Positions 39,992 to 49,400 of a stretch of 64,000 bases of DNA are shown here, piece by piece (the stretch's first letter is position 1; each line of letters begins with the position of its first letter). Under the pieces are notes generated by a model that saw only the letters and a list, made by a program, of their open reading frames with translations, was not told the origin of the DNA and made no database searches. Origin of the DNA: Bacteroidota bacterium (GTDB lineage Bacteria > Bacteroidota > Bacteroidia > B-17B0 > Aurantibacillaceae). The DNA lies in contig JAJNDK010000006.1 in assembly GCA_021156365.1 (NCBI GenBank), positions 248,001 to 312,000 of the forward strand. Reading direction: 5' to 3'. A program made the translations under genes and the position numbers.

Positions 39992-41121
39992 TCAGATTGT
40001 GTATTGCTATAGTTTTATTTGCACTGTCTCTGCTGGTACTGTTCATAGCGCCTACGAATTTTTTCTGGAGAGTGGCCGTAGCCATCACCGAGTTTCCCTG
40101 GGTATTTGTGCTGGCAACGCTGATCTTCCTGATCAGCTGTTATTGGGCGGAGAAATATAAATTATTGAATTTGTTTGTGGGCTCACTTGCCTTTGCCATC
40201 TATTGTATCCCGATTGTATGGGCTGCTGTTATTGATACGTCGCATGACAAAAAAACGGTGAAGTTTTTTCCGTATACCCAAACAGCCGGAATGATGCAGC
40301 AGCCTTTTTCGTTTGGTGCAATGTTCAGTGGTTTGGACTATGAAGAGAGAAGGCCGGATACATTTGTCTACAAACAAATAAAGGACCGCGATCTGAAAAT
40401 TGATTTTTATGCTGCCCGGAGTACAGTTAAAGCTCCCTGCATTGTCATTGTTCACGGAGGATCCTGGTCGGCGGGAGACAGCAAACAATTGCCCGAGCTG
40501 AATAGTTATCTTGCCTGTAAAGGATATCATGTGGCGGCCATTAATTATCGCCTTGCACCAGCGTTCAAAAGCCCCGCGCCTGTGGAGGATACAAAAGATG
40601 CAATAAACTATCTCAAAGCAAATGCGGAGCGTCTGAAAATAGATACATCCAATTTTGTATTAATGGGACGATCGGCGGGCGGACAAATTGCACTCGTAGC
40701 TGCTTATACATTTAATGATCCCTGCATCCGGGGAGTTGTCTCTTATTATGCCCCGGCAGATATGGTGTGGGGCGGGCAGGTGAAAACAAATAAGCTTGTA
40801 TTGAATACCGAAAAAGTATTTGCCGATTATTTAGGCGGAAATTTTAAAACGGTCCCTGGTAAATATTACGAAAGCTCCGCCTGTGAATTTGTGGACGTAA
40901 ATTCGCCGCCCACACTCATAATCCATGGAAAGATCGATGCCATGGTCTCTTTTCATCATGCCGAACATCTTCAGCGGAAACTGGATTTGGCCGGAGTTAA
41001 AAACTACCTGCTTGACCTGCCCTTTTCTACGCATGGCTGCGATTATTCGCTCAAAGGGCCTTCCGGGCAAATATCGACCTATACAGTAGAACGGTTTATA
41101 AAATCGGTAACTTCACGCTGA
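39988..41121 (+). CDS. Membrane-anchored alpha/beta-hydrolase (BD-FAE-like)
   Basis: A 377-residue protein. Residues 1-80 contain two to three transmembrane helices (LCIAIVLFALSLLVLFIA, FPWVFVLATLIFLISCYW, LFVGSLAFAIYCIPIVWA). The hydrolase domain shows the oxyanion loop HGGSWSAGD, nucleophile Ser in GRSAGG, and Asp/His candidates in IHGKIDAMV and FSTHGCDYS, like BD-FAE esterases. It is placed to act on ester-linked membrane lipids. It overlaps the upstream methyltransferase by 4 nt and the downstream oxidoreductase by 1 nt, so these genes form one transcript. Confidence 0.85.
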   Translation: MIRLCIAIVLFALSLLVLFIAPTNFFWRVAVAITEFPWVFVLATLIFLISCYWAEKYKLLNLFVGSLAFAIYCIPIVWAAVIDTSHDKKTVKFFPYTQTAGMMQQPFSFGAMFSGLDYEERRPDTFVYKQIKDRDLKIDFYAARSTVKAPCIVIVHGGSWSAGDSKQLPELNSYLACKGYHVAAINYRLAPAFKSPAPVEDTKDAINYLKANAERLKIDTSNFVLMGRSAGGQIALVAAYTFNDPCIRGVVSYYAPADMVWGGQVKTNKLVLNTEKVFADYLGGNFKTVPGKYYESSACEFVDVNSPPTLIIHGKIDAMVSFHHAEHLQRKLDLAGVKNYLLDLPFSTHGCDYSLKGPSGQISTYTVERFIKSVTSR

Positions 41122-42365
41122 TGGAAAAGCTGGCTATCATAGGGACCGGGGTTGCCGGGATGGGTTGCGGACATTTGCTGCAGCGCAAATACGATCTTAC
41201 TTTTTTTGAAAGGAACGATTATGTGGGCGGGCACACCAACACGATCACCGTAGATGAAGACGGATCGCCTGTTTATATGGACACGGGTTTCATGGTGTTT
41301 AATTACGAAACGTACCCGAATCTATGCAGGCTGTTTGAAGAGATCAAAGCTCCTGTGAAAAAAACTGATATGTCCTTCAGTGTGCAGCATGTGCAAAGTG
41401 GTTTGGAATACTGCGGATCGGGATTGAACGGTTTGTTTGCACAACGGAAAAATATATTCAGCCCTCGGTATATCAAAATGCTGATGCAGATCTCGCGCTT
41501 CAATAAAGAGAGTATTGCTTTGCTTGACAAACCGGAGTATGCAGATTATTCATTGGGGCGTTATATAAAAGAATTCGGCTTTGGTGAAGACATGCTCTGG
41601 AAATACCTGGTACCGATGAGCTCTGCAGTCTGGTCCACTCCTATGGAGCTAATGCTGGATTTTCCGGCACTTACCCTGATCCGCTTTTTTAAGAATCATG
41701 GCTTCCTGGGATTGAACACACAACATCAATGGTACACATTGCATAACGGAAGTCAGTCGTACAGGGAATTGCTGATAGCTCCTTTCCGAAATAGGATCCA
41801 GGTAAGCAATGGTGTGCAGCGTGTGAAACGTATAGATGGAAAAGTGATAGTTGAAACTGCGAAAGGCGAAACACATTCATTTGATAAAGTTATTTTCGCG
41901 TCGCACGCAGACGAAACACTACAAATGATCGCCAACCCGACAGCAGAAGAGAAACGTTTGTTATCACCATTCAACTATCAATATAACAAGGCAACGATCC
42001 ATACAGATGAATCCATCATGCCGAAGATCAGAAGTACCTGGAGCAGCTGGAACTATAGAATAGAAGAAAGGAACGGAAAGCAGGTTCCTACTACTATTTA
42101 TTGGATGAACAGCCTGCAGCAGGTTTCGAAAAGGAAAAATTACTTTGTTTCCATTAATGCCATAGATGGTTCGGTAGACAAAAAAAAGATCATCAAAGAA
42201 ATAGATTACACACATCCCTTGTTCGATGTGCCGGCTATACAGGCACAGGATGAATTACAATCCCTGAATAGAACCGGTCCGCTGTATTTTTGCGGAAGTT
42301 ATTTCAAATACGGTTTTCACGAAGATGCGTATGCGAGTGCAGTTGAACTATGTAAACATTTATAA
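41121..42365 (+). CDS. FAD-dependent amine oxidase/desaturase-like oxidoreductase
   Basis: A 414-residue flavoprotein. The dinucleotide motif GTGVAGMGCGHLL is at residue 8, then ERNDYVGGHTNTI, and the middle GFMVFNYETYPNLCRLFEEI; the C-terminus has YFCGSYFKYGFHEDAYASA. This is the flavoprotein type that in Proteobacteria is encoded beside DUF1365 and Cfa-like genes and, in the Rhodobacter furan fatty acid (Ufa) pathway, acts on methylated fatty acids. It likely oxidises or desaturates the acyl chain. It abuts the DUF1365 gene with no gap. Confidence 0.87.
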   Translation: MEKLAIIGTGVAGMGCGHLLQRKYDLTFFERNDYVGGHTNTITVDEDGSPVYMDTGFMVFNYETYPNLCRLFEEIKAPVKKTDMSFSVQHVQSGLEYCGSGLNGLFAQRKNIFSPRYIKMLMQISRFNKESIALLDKPEYADYSLGRYIKEFGFGEDMLWKYLVPMSSAVWSTPMELMLDFPALTLIRFFKNHGFLGLNTQHQWYTLHNGSQSYRELLIAPFRNRIQVSNGVQRVKRIDGKVIVETAKGETHSFDKVIFASHADETLQMIANPTAEEKRLLSPFNYQYNKATIHTDESIMPKIRSTWSSWNYRIEERNGKQVPTTIYWMNSLQQVSKRKNYFVSINAIDGSVDKKKIIKEIDYTHPLFDVPAIQAQDELQSLNRTGPLYFCGSYFKYGFHEDAYASAVELCKHL

Positions 42366-43181
42366 ATGGACACAACTTCCTGTTTATATAAAGCACAGGT
42401 AATGCACAATCGGATGAAACCGAGGAAACATCGATTCCATTACAATGTGTATATGTTCTATGTGAACCTGGATGAGATCGATGTATTGACGAAACGCTTG
42501 TGGATGCTGAGCCGCAATAAATTTAATTTTTTCAGCTTTCGCGATAAAGAGCATTTGCAATTGCCAACCGTGGCAGGCGGAAAACCGGACACCACAAAGA
42601 ACACAAAAGAGCAGATCACGGAATACTTAAAACAAAATAACATAGATATCAGGGGTGGAAAGATCATGTTGCTGACGAATATGAATATCCTCGGCTATAA
42701 TTTTAATCCTGTTTCGTTTTATTATTGTTTTGATAAGAACGATCAATCCGTTTGCGCGATAGCAGAAGTAAGCAATACCTTCCGGGAAATGAAACCCTAT
42801 TTTATGGGGCCGGACAAATTGCAATCCGGGAGTTTTGCGCTCAATACACAAAAACATTTTTACGTTTCACCATTCATGGACCACGATGCTTTTTTTGATT
42901 TTCATCTTCGACTGCCCGATGAGAAACTGAATATCCGGATCGATAATTTTACGGAAGGAGAACGGATCTTTATAAGCACACTTACCGGCATTAAAAAAGA
43001 GCTAACGAACGGCCGACTGTTTTGGTACAGTATCCGTTTCCCGTTTCTTACACTGAAAGTGATCACGCTAATTCACTGGCATGCTTTGCTGCTGTGGATC
43101 AAAAAGATACCTTTTCATAAAAAAGAGGCTCATCCGGATCTGCAACGGGATGTTTTTCGTAAATATGAAAAGAGCAAATAA
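42366..43181 (+). CDS. DUF1365 protein
   Basis: A 271-residue DUF1365 member. Conserved stretches are the opening YKAQVMHNRMKPRKHRFHYNVYMFYV, LLTNMNILGYNFNPVSFYYCFD, and FYVSPFMDHDAFFDFHLRLP, with the C-terminal half WYSIRFPFLTLKVITLIHWHAL. DUF1365 proteins are regular neighbours of Cfa-like methyltransferases and the FAD oxidoreductase; they are thought to take part in the same fatty acid modification but the chemistry is unknown. The gene starts directly after the oxidoreductase stop and is followed 34 nt later by the second methyltransferase. Confidence 0.93.
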   Translation: MDTTSCLYKAQVMHNRMKPRKHRFHYNVYMFYVNLDEIDVLTKRLWMLSRNKFNFFSFRDKEHLQLPTVAGGKPDTTKNTKEQITEYLKQNNIDIRGGKIMLLTNMNILGYNFNPVSFYYCFDKNDQSVCAIAEVSNTFREMKPYFMGPDKLQSGSFALNTQKHFYVSPFMDHDAFFDFHLRLPDEKLNIRIDNFTEGERIFISTLTGIKKELTNGRLFWYSIRFPFLTLKVITLIHWHALLLWIKKIPFHKKEAHPDLQRDVFRKYEKSK

Positions 43182-43215
43182 GTAATATATTCGTACTATA
43201 AAACCATAAGCACCA

Positions 43216-44454
43216 ATGGCCATTGCACTGAGCAACACACGCAAACAGGGACTTTATGAAAAAGCCATTCTGAACCTTTTGTCAAAAATGGAAAAGGGGA
43301 GATGTGATATTACGCTGCCGGGAGGTGAAATGATCAGCATTGGCAATGGAGAAGGGAACATCGTGGCGCAGGTACGGATCACAACAGAAAATTTTTTTAA
43401 ACGGTGCGTATTATACGGTGATATTGGTTTTGGTGAAGCATACATGTACGGCGAATGGGAAACAGACAATATTACCAATGTCATTAAATGGTTCATCCTG
43501 AATATTGAAAACGCTCCTTCTGTTTCGGGCAGCCAGGTGCAGGCTTTTGCACTGAATGCACTGAAATTTTTCAACAAGACCTATCACTCCAGTCGGGCGA
43601 ATAGCATCCTGGGTTCGCGAAAAAATATTTCCGAGCACTACGATCTGCACAATGATTTTTTTGCTTTGTTCCTGGACGAGACCATGACCTATTCCAGTGC
43701 TTATTTCAGAGAAGAGAACATGAGCCTGGAGCAGGCGCAGAACGAGAAATACGACCGGCTGTGCAGGCAATTGCATTTACAATCAGGGGATCATGTGTTA
43801 GAGATCGGTACCGGTTGGGGAGGAAATGCGATTCACATAGCCAGGAATTACGGCTGCAAAGTTACCAGTGCAACTATTTCCGAAGAGCAGTACAAACTGG
43901 CAACGGAGCGGGTGGCGAAAGAAGGCCTCTCCGATAAAATACAGGTGATCCTTCAGGACTACAGGTTGCTTGAAGGGCAATATGATAAAATTGTTTCCAT
44001 CGAAATGCTGGAAGCTGTTGGACATGATTACCTCGAAACCTATTTCAAAAAATGCAGCGATCTGCTGAAGAAAGACGGTATCCTCGCTTTCCAGGTAATC
44101 ACAAGCCCCGATTCGCGCTACGAAAGTTTACGGAACGGTGTGGACTGGATCCAGAAGCATATTTTCCCGGGCTCACTTCTGCCTTCGGTAGCGGCTATGA
44201 ATACGGCAATTAATCATACCAGCGATCTTACCCTGGTGGATCTGAAAGATATCGGGCTGCATTATGCAAAAACCTTGTCCATCTGGAAGGACAGATTCAA
44301 TCAGCATATTGCGGAGATCAGGCAAATAGGTTTTGACGATGTCTTCATCCGCAAATGGAATTATTATTTCAGTTATTGTGAAGCGGCTTTTGCCATGCGT
44401 AATATCAATGTGATGCAAATGGTATATGTCCGGCCGAACAATACGCTGCGCTGA
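43216..44454 (+). CDS. Cfa/UfaM-like fatty acid methyltransferase
   Basis: A 412-residue SAM-dependent enzyme. After an N-terminal domain of about 140 residues comes the lipid-binding SEHYDLHNDFFALFLDETMTYSS, the SAM motif VLEIGTGWGGNAIHIA, then SIEMLEAVG, FQVITSPDSRYESLRNGVDWIQKHIFPGS and LVDLKDIGLHYAKTL. This layout fits cyclopropane-fatty-acid-synthase-like methyltransferases of the UfaM kind. It would transfer a methyl or methylene group to a membrane acyl double bond. It is the last gene of the locus; the convergent MFS gene ends on the next base. Confidence 0.9.
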   Translation: MAIALSNTRKQGLYEKAILNLLSKMEKGRCDITLPGGEMISIGNGEGNIVAQVRITTENFFKRCVLYGDIGFGEAYMYGEWETDNITNVIKWFILNIENAPSVSGSQVQAFALNALKFFNKTYHSSRANSILGSRKNISEHYDLHNDFFALFLDETMTYSSAYFREENMSLEQAQNEKYDRLCRQLHLQSGDHVLEIGTGWGGNAIHIARNYGCKVTSATISEEQYKLATERVAKEGLSDKIQVILQDYRLLEGQYDKIVSIEMLEAVGHDYLETYFKKCSDLLKKDGILAFQVITSPDSRYESLRNGVDWIQKHIFPGSLLPSVAAMNTAINHTSDLTLVDLKDIGLHYAKTLSIWKDRFNQHIAEIRQIGFDDVFIRKWNYYFSYCEAAFAMRNINVMQMVYVRPNNTLR

Positions 44455-45795
44455 TCAATTCGGTCGCTCCTCTTTGAAGCGGGTAAAAATAACAGCCGCG
44501 AGGAAACAAAGCACGCAACCTAAGATACCGTTCATTCGAACCCCGAAGTCATTTCCTACATCCTTGCCGTAGATCAGGAACATGGAGAACAGAGCAATTC
44601 CAAATGTTTGCGCGATCTTCACAAAAAAATAACGGACTGCAAAATAGATCGCTTCTTTATTTTCTTTTGTTTCCCTGCTGTCTTTTGCAATGATCTCTGC
44701 AAGTATTGCATTGGGAAGTATATTCAGCGAAGCAACCGGGATCGCTGCAAGGCCGATCAGTAAATAGATCTGCACCTGCCGGTCGATATCCGGTTTGCCA
44801 AGAATATAGATTCCGAAAAAAATAAGGGAGAGGAACAACAGCGAAAAGATCACGATCACTTTCTTCCCGATCCTTTTTGCCAGGTAATTCACCACCGGGT
44901 AAAACACAAAAGACACCAATACCATTGTGATCATCAGGGAGTTCCCGATCTCTTCTTTTAACCGCGCCAACACGGTAACGAAATACATAAGGCCTGAAGT
45001 GATGATCGTAACAGCAATAAAATAGGAGAAGTCGGCTACGATAAAAAGCAGGAAGTTTTTATTGGAAAGTGTTTGCCGGAGCGCGGTCTTCATATTAATA
45101 TCATTGGGTTTGCCATTGCTGTATTTACGTTCGTCAATAGCCAGCACAGGGATCAGCATACAGATACCGGCCAGCACAACCATTATGAGGATTGTTACCT
45201 GGATAGCCTGGATGCGGTTATCAAGGGCGAAGCTATGTTGCAGCGAATCGCTTAGGTTGAATGCATTGGAAGCGATCCCGATCCCGAATACATACCCTAC
45301 CGACTGCCAGGTGGCGAGCCGTACTTTATCCTGTGAGCCGGGAGCGAGCTCAGGAAGAAGAGCATTGTAGGGTATTATATAAGAAGTAGAGGAAACATAA
45401 AATCCGACAAGGGCGAAAACGAGCCAGGCGATATTAAGAGAAGATTCTTCCTGTTTCAGGGGGTAAAAAACCAGGAAACAGAAAACGAGGGAAGGCAGAA
45501 TGGCCCATTTCATCACAGGGATCCTTCTTCCTTTGGGATTTTTGCTTCGGTCGCTGAATTGAGCTATAAAAGGATCGTAAAATGCATCGATCAGCCGTCC
45601 GCCTGCTGTGATCAGGGCAATGGCATTAAAGATCCCGAAAATGGCAACCTGGGTAATAAGCAGGGGAATACCGCTGTTGGCCGGTGGAGCATAGAGATAC
45701 ACCAGGATAACGCTGATCAGATTGGTCAGGATGCTCCATCCCATCATACCGAAAGCGTAGGCTATTTGTTTGCCAAAGGGAAACGGACTGGTCAT
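44455..45795 (-). CDS. MFS transporter, GPH (MFS_2) type
   Basis: A 446-residue transporter with 12 hydrophobic segments. The N-terminal IAYAFGMMGWSILTNLISVILVYLYAPP, the loop DAFYDPFIAQFSDRSKNPKGRRIPVMKWA, and FFGIYILGKPD are typical of glycoside-pentoside-hexuronide-type MFS_2 proteins, a group also containing MFSD2-like lipid carriers. MFS_2 genes are common neighbours of the Cfa/DUF1365 locus, so a lipid or lysolipid substrate is possible; sugar transport is the other option. Its stop touches the end of the methyltransferase gene. Confidence 0.85.
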   Translation of the reverse strand: MTSPFPFGKQIAYAFGMMGWSILTNLISVILVYLYAPPANSGIPLLITQVAIFGIFNAIALITAGGRLIDAFYDPFIAQFSDRSKNPKGRRIPVMKWAILPSLVFCFLVFYPLKQEESSLNIAWLVFALVGFYVSSTSYIIPYNALLPELAPGSQDKVRLATWQSVGYVFGIGIASNAFNLSDSLQHSFALDNRIQAIQVTILIMVVLAGICMLIPVLAIDERKYSNGKPNDINMKTALRQTLSNKNFLLFIVADFSYFIAVTIITSGLMYFVTVLARLKEEIGNSLMITMVLVSFVFYPVVNYLAKRIGKKVIVIFSLLFLSLIFFGIYILGKPDIDRQVQIYLLIGLAAIPVASLNILPNAILAEIIAKDSRETKENKEAIYFAVRYFFVKIAQTFGIALFSMFLIYGKDVGNDFGVRMNGILGCVLCFLAAVIFTRFKEERPN

Positions 45796-45975
45796 ACCGG
45801 TTTATAAGGACATAAATGTATTGATTTAATCTGTTCCGGGGATTTTTGCAGCCAAAAACCAAATTATGGCAGATTTTTGTATTTCCGAAGGTTTTTTAAC
45901 GGGTTCCGGGCAAAATAAATCCTCATTCCGGATCCGATATTAGATCAAAATGGAAAAATAAATCGGTTTAATAGG

Positions 45976-46005
45976 TTTGCGTATTCGAAAAAAAGTCTAA
46001 CTTTG
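45976..46005 (+). promoter_or_regulatory. Promoter of the small secreted protein/adhesin operon
   Basis: TTTG (45976-45979), 18-nt spacer, TAACTTTG (45998-46005). Leader of about 48 nt before the ATG at 46059. The 263-bp gap otherwise holds only a possible minus-strand box (TACATTTA, 45813-45820) for the MFS gene. Confidence 0.7.
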
Positions 46006-46058
46006 ATAGAATAAACTTTAGAATATTTAACACTTAATTAAGTATTTAAACCTTTTAA

Positions 46059-46457
46059 ATGAACATGAAAAAAATGAAATCAGTATTGTTTGCTTTCTTT
46101 TTCCTCGCTTTCGGAATCGGATTTGCTCAGAATAACGCTCAAACCCGTGAAATGGGGTTTGAAGTGCGTCTCAAAGATCCTAAAGCTGATATTTCAAAGT
46201 ATACCAAAGCGGCTTCAGGCTTCGGGTATTTTGATGAGTTCCGTTTTCTTGATAAACGTCGTGAATTAATCTTTGATGACGGCAATGCCGTTCTTGTTCT
46301 ATATTCGGCAAATGAGATGTTTCAAAATTCTCAAAAGCAGGTATCCCCGCTTACCATTAAAGAAGGCGCTGCTTATCCAAGTATTGCCCTCGCTATTGTT
46401 ATCGACGGGAATAGTGTGAAACCCATGCCAACCGGCGCAACGCTTATAAATAAATAA
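46059..46457 (+). CDS. Small secreted protein, unknown
   Basis: A 132-residue protein I do not recognise. A signal peptide ends at GIGFAQ (about residue 24). The mature part has MGFEVRLKDPKADISKYTKAASGFGYFDEFRFLDKRRELIFDDGNAVLVLYSANEMF, then a Gly/Pro-containing end. It lacks a T9SS sorting domain. It is followed 33 bp later by the giant adhesin gene and shares its promoter, so it may be a periplasmic or surface partner of that protein. Confidence 0.7.
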   Translation: MNMKKMKSVLFAFFFLAFGIGFAQNNAQTREMGFEVRLKDPKADISKYTKAASGFGYFDEFRFLDKRRELIFDDGNAVLVLYSANEMFQNSQKQVSPLTIKEGAAYPSIALAIVIDGNSVKPMPTGATLINK

Positions 46458-46490
46458 TTAATCAAAAAAACCTTAATTAAAAAAACGGAA

Positions 46491-49400
46491 ATGAAAAAAA
46501 TTACTTTCGTATTCATTCTACTTTTAAGCGGGCTTACACTCGGTTTCGGTCAATCGTACAAAATGTCGAATGGCAAGATCACAGCAAGCGGTTCGGGAAC
46601 CTTCTATGACGACGGCGGTCTGGGCTCCGGTCATGGCAGCAACAAAACGCTCACCCAAACATTCTCCGCTCCGGCAGGTCAATATTTGACCTTTACCTTT
46701 TCGGAGTTTGATCTCGGGATCAATGATTATTTATATATATATGACGGAGCCAGCACTTCTTCTCAGTTGCTGGGTTCCTACACAAGGAATACGGCTCCGG
46801 GTACCATCAGGACATCAGAAGCAGGCGGAAGTCTGACCTTTTATTTTACCTCAGACAACTCTGCAAGTGCAAACGGTTCAGGCTGGGCAGCAAGATATGG
46901 TTCCGGTGGAGGGAATAATACTGTATTAACCGGTGAAAACTGTGCTAATTCAGCTCCTTTCTGTACGGGTACGAATTACAACTTCCCTAATAGCACTGGT
47001 GTACCAAGTTTAGGTGGCGGTGGTATTTATGGTTGCCTTGGATCTACTCCTAATCCTGTTTGGTATTACATGCAGGTTGCAAATCCGGGTAACATCCAAA
47101 TCACTATCAACCAGGTAAGTAATGGTGGTACACCTATCGATGTCGATTTTATTGCCTGGGGACCGTTTTCATCCCTTGCTGCAGGCTGCGGATCGCTTTC
47201 TACTTCCAACGATGTGGATTGCAGCTATTCTACAGCAGCTACCGAAGTTGTTGATATCCCTAATGCTCAGGCAGGCCAGTTTTACATATTATTGATGACG
47301 AACTTTAACGGAGCAGCGGGGCATATCTCTTTCTCACAAACCAATGTCGGACCCGGCTCAGGATCTACCAACTGTGGTATATTATGCAGCACCGTTGCCA
47401 ATAACGGCCCGGTTTGTATAGGTAATACATTCAACCTGACGGCTACTTCTGTTACCAACGCTACTGCTTATAACTGGACAGGCCCTAACGGATATACTTC
47501 GTCCTCACAAAATCCTACTGGTGTTACACCTCCTTCTACTGCGGGAACATATCCATATACACTGGTTGTTACAACTCCTACCGGGACCTGTACAGCTACA
47601 ACAACCGTTACTGTAAGGCCAACTCCGGTAGCCAGCGCAGGAACAACTACTACTATTACCTGTATACAGCCGAGCGCTTTACTGGATGGTTCTTCGAACA
47701 TAGCGGGTTCAACATTAACATGGACAGGCCCTGGTGTTGCAGGAGCATCTGATCCGGCCAACGCATTGCAGGCGGGAACCTACACAATAACTGCTGCTCT
47801 CAATGGTTGTTCATCAACAGCGACGATTGCAGTTACATCCAATACTACAGTGCCTGTTCCTTCATTCACCACACCGGATGGTACTGTATTGAACTGTATA
47901 ATACAGGCTGTTAACCTGAATGGATCAGCAACACCAGCCGGCGCTACAGTATCATGGACAGGTCCTTCCGGAGCAATTGCCGGTAACCCCGCAAATGTGA
48001 GCGCTCCAGGAACATACACACTGACAGCATCAGATCCTTCCAATGGCTGTACAGCTACTACAAACGTTGTCGTAACATCAAATGGTGCAACGCCTAACAT
48101 TTCTGTTGCTTCCTCACCAAATACTACTATCATCAGCTGTACTGACAGTGCTATCGTATTGACAGGTTCTTCTAATACGCCTAATATCACAGACGGATGG
48201 GTTGGACCAAACGGTGGTATACCAGGTAATCCTATTACAGTTACATCGGCCGGTCAATATACCTACCAGATTACAGATAACGGAAATGGCTGTCAGTCGT
48301 CTTCAACTGTAAATATTACATTGGATACTCTGGCTCCTGCCATACAGGCTACCGTACCGAATAACAATATTACATGTGCACAAACATCTGTGTCACTCAC
48401 AGGAAGCTCTACCTCAAACCCTGTAAGTTACGCCTGGACACTTAATGGCGCAGCAGTGAGTGGTAATCCTATCACTGTTACGGATTCAGGTTTGTATGTA
48501 CTGGTGATCACAAATACAGCAAATGGCTGTACCTCTACTACTTCGCAGCTTATAACCAAAGATCTGACAGCACCGAATGCGGGTATTACAGCACCAAATA
48601 CGACACTAACCTGTGTGATCACTTCTGTTTCTCTTTTGGGAACATCCACTACAACAGGTGGCGTTACCTTCTCATGGGATGGACCGACAGGAGTGTCAAC
48701 ATCCAATCCGCTAACCACATCCACACCGGGAACTTATACATTGACGGTGACAAATCCGACCAATGGTTGTACTTCTCAGCAAACGGTTGTAATATCAGAA
48801 GATATTGCTCAGCCGAATGTAAGTTTTACTACTCCTCTGGGAACAACACTTGATTGTAACACTCCAACCTTAACATTAAACGGCGCTTCCACACTTGGAA
48901 CGGCTACACTTGCATGGTCAGGTTCTTCCGGAACACTTGCGGGTAACCCTGCTACAGTTGGTTCACCCGATACGTATACGATCACGGCTACCGATCCGGC
49001 AAATGGTTGTCAGTCTGTTGCTACCGTAACTGTAGTATCTACAGGCGCACAGCCAAACGTCAGCTATACAGCTTCAGCTCCCGGAATTACCTGTGCAATT
49101 CCTTCTGTTACACTTACCGGCGCTTCTATAACTCCGGGTGTTACCATTGCATGGACGAACTCAGCTGGTCCGCTCAGCGGCAACCCGGTTATAGTTAGCA
49201 CTGCAGGTAACTATACAGTTACTGTAACGGATCCGGGAACAGGTTGTGTATCTTCCAGTTCAGCTTTTGTAGCTATGGACACTATTCGTCCGAGTGCAAC
49301 CATATTTCCTTCGATTACTACATTGACCTGTGCAAGTCCTTCTTCGAATCTTACCGGTAGTTCAACAACTCCGGGTGCGATGTATGGCTGGACCGGTCCT

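Noticed and set aside
47468-48724. Three minus-strand frames of about 100-136 codons within the giant adhesin
   Set aside because: They are by-products of the Thr/Val/Gly-rich repeat coding on the plus strand and repeat with the same period.
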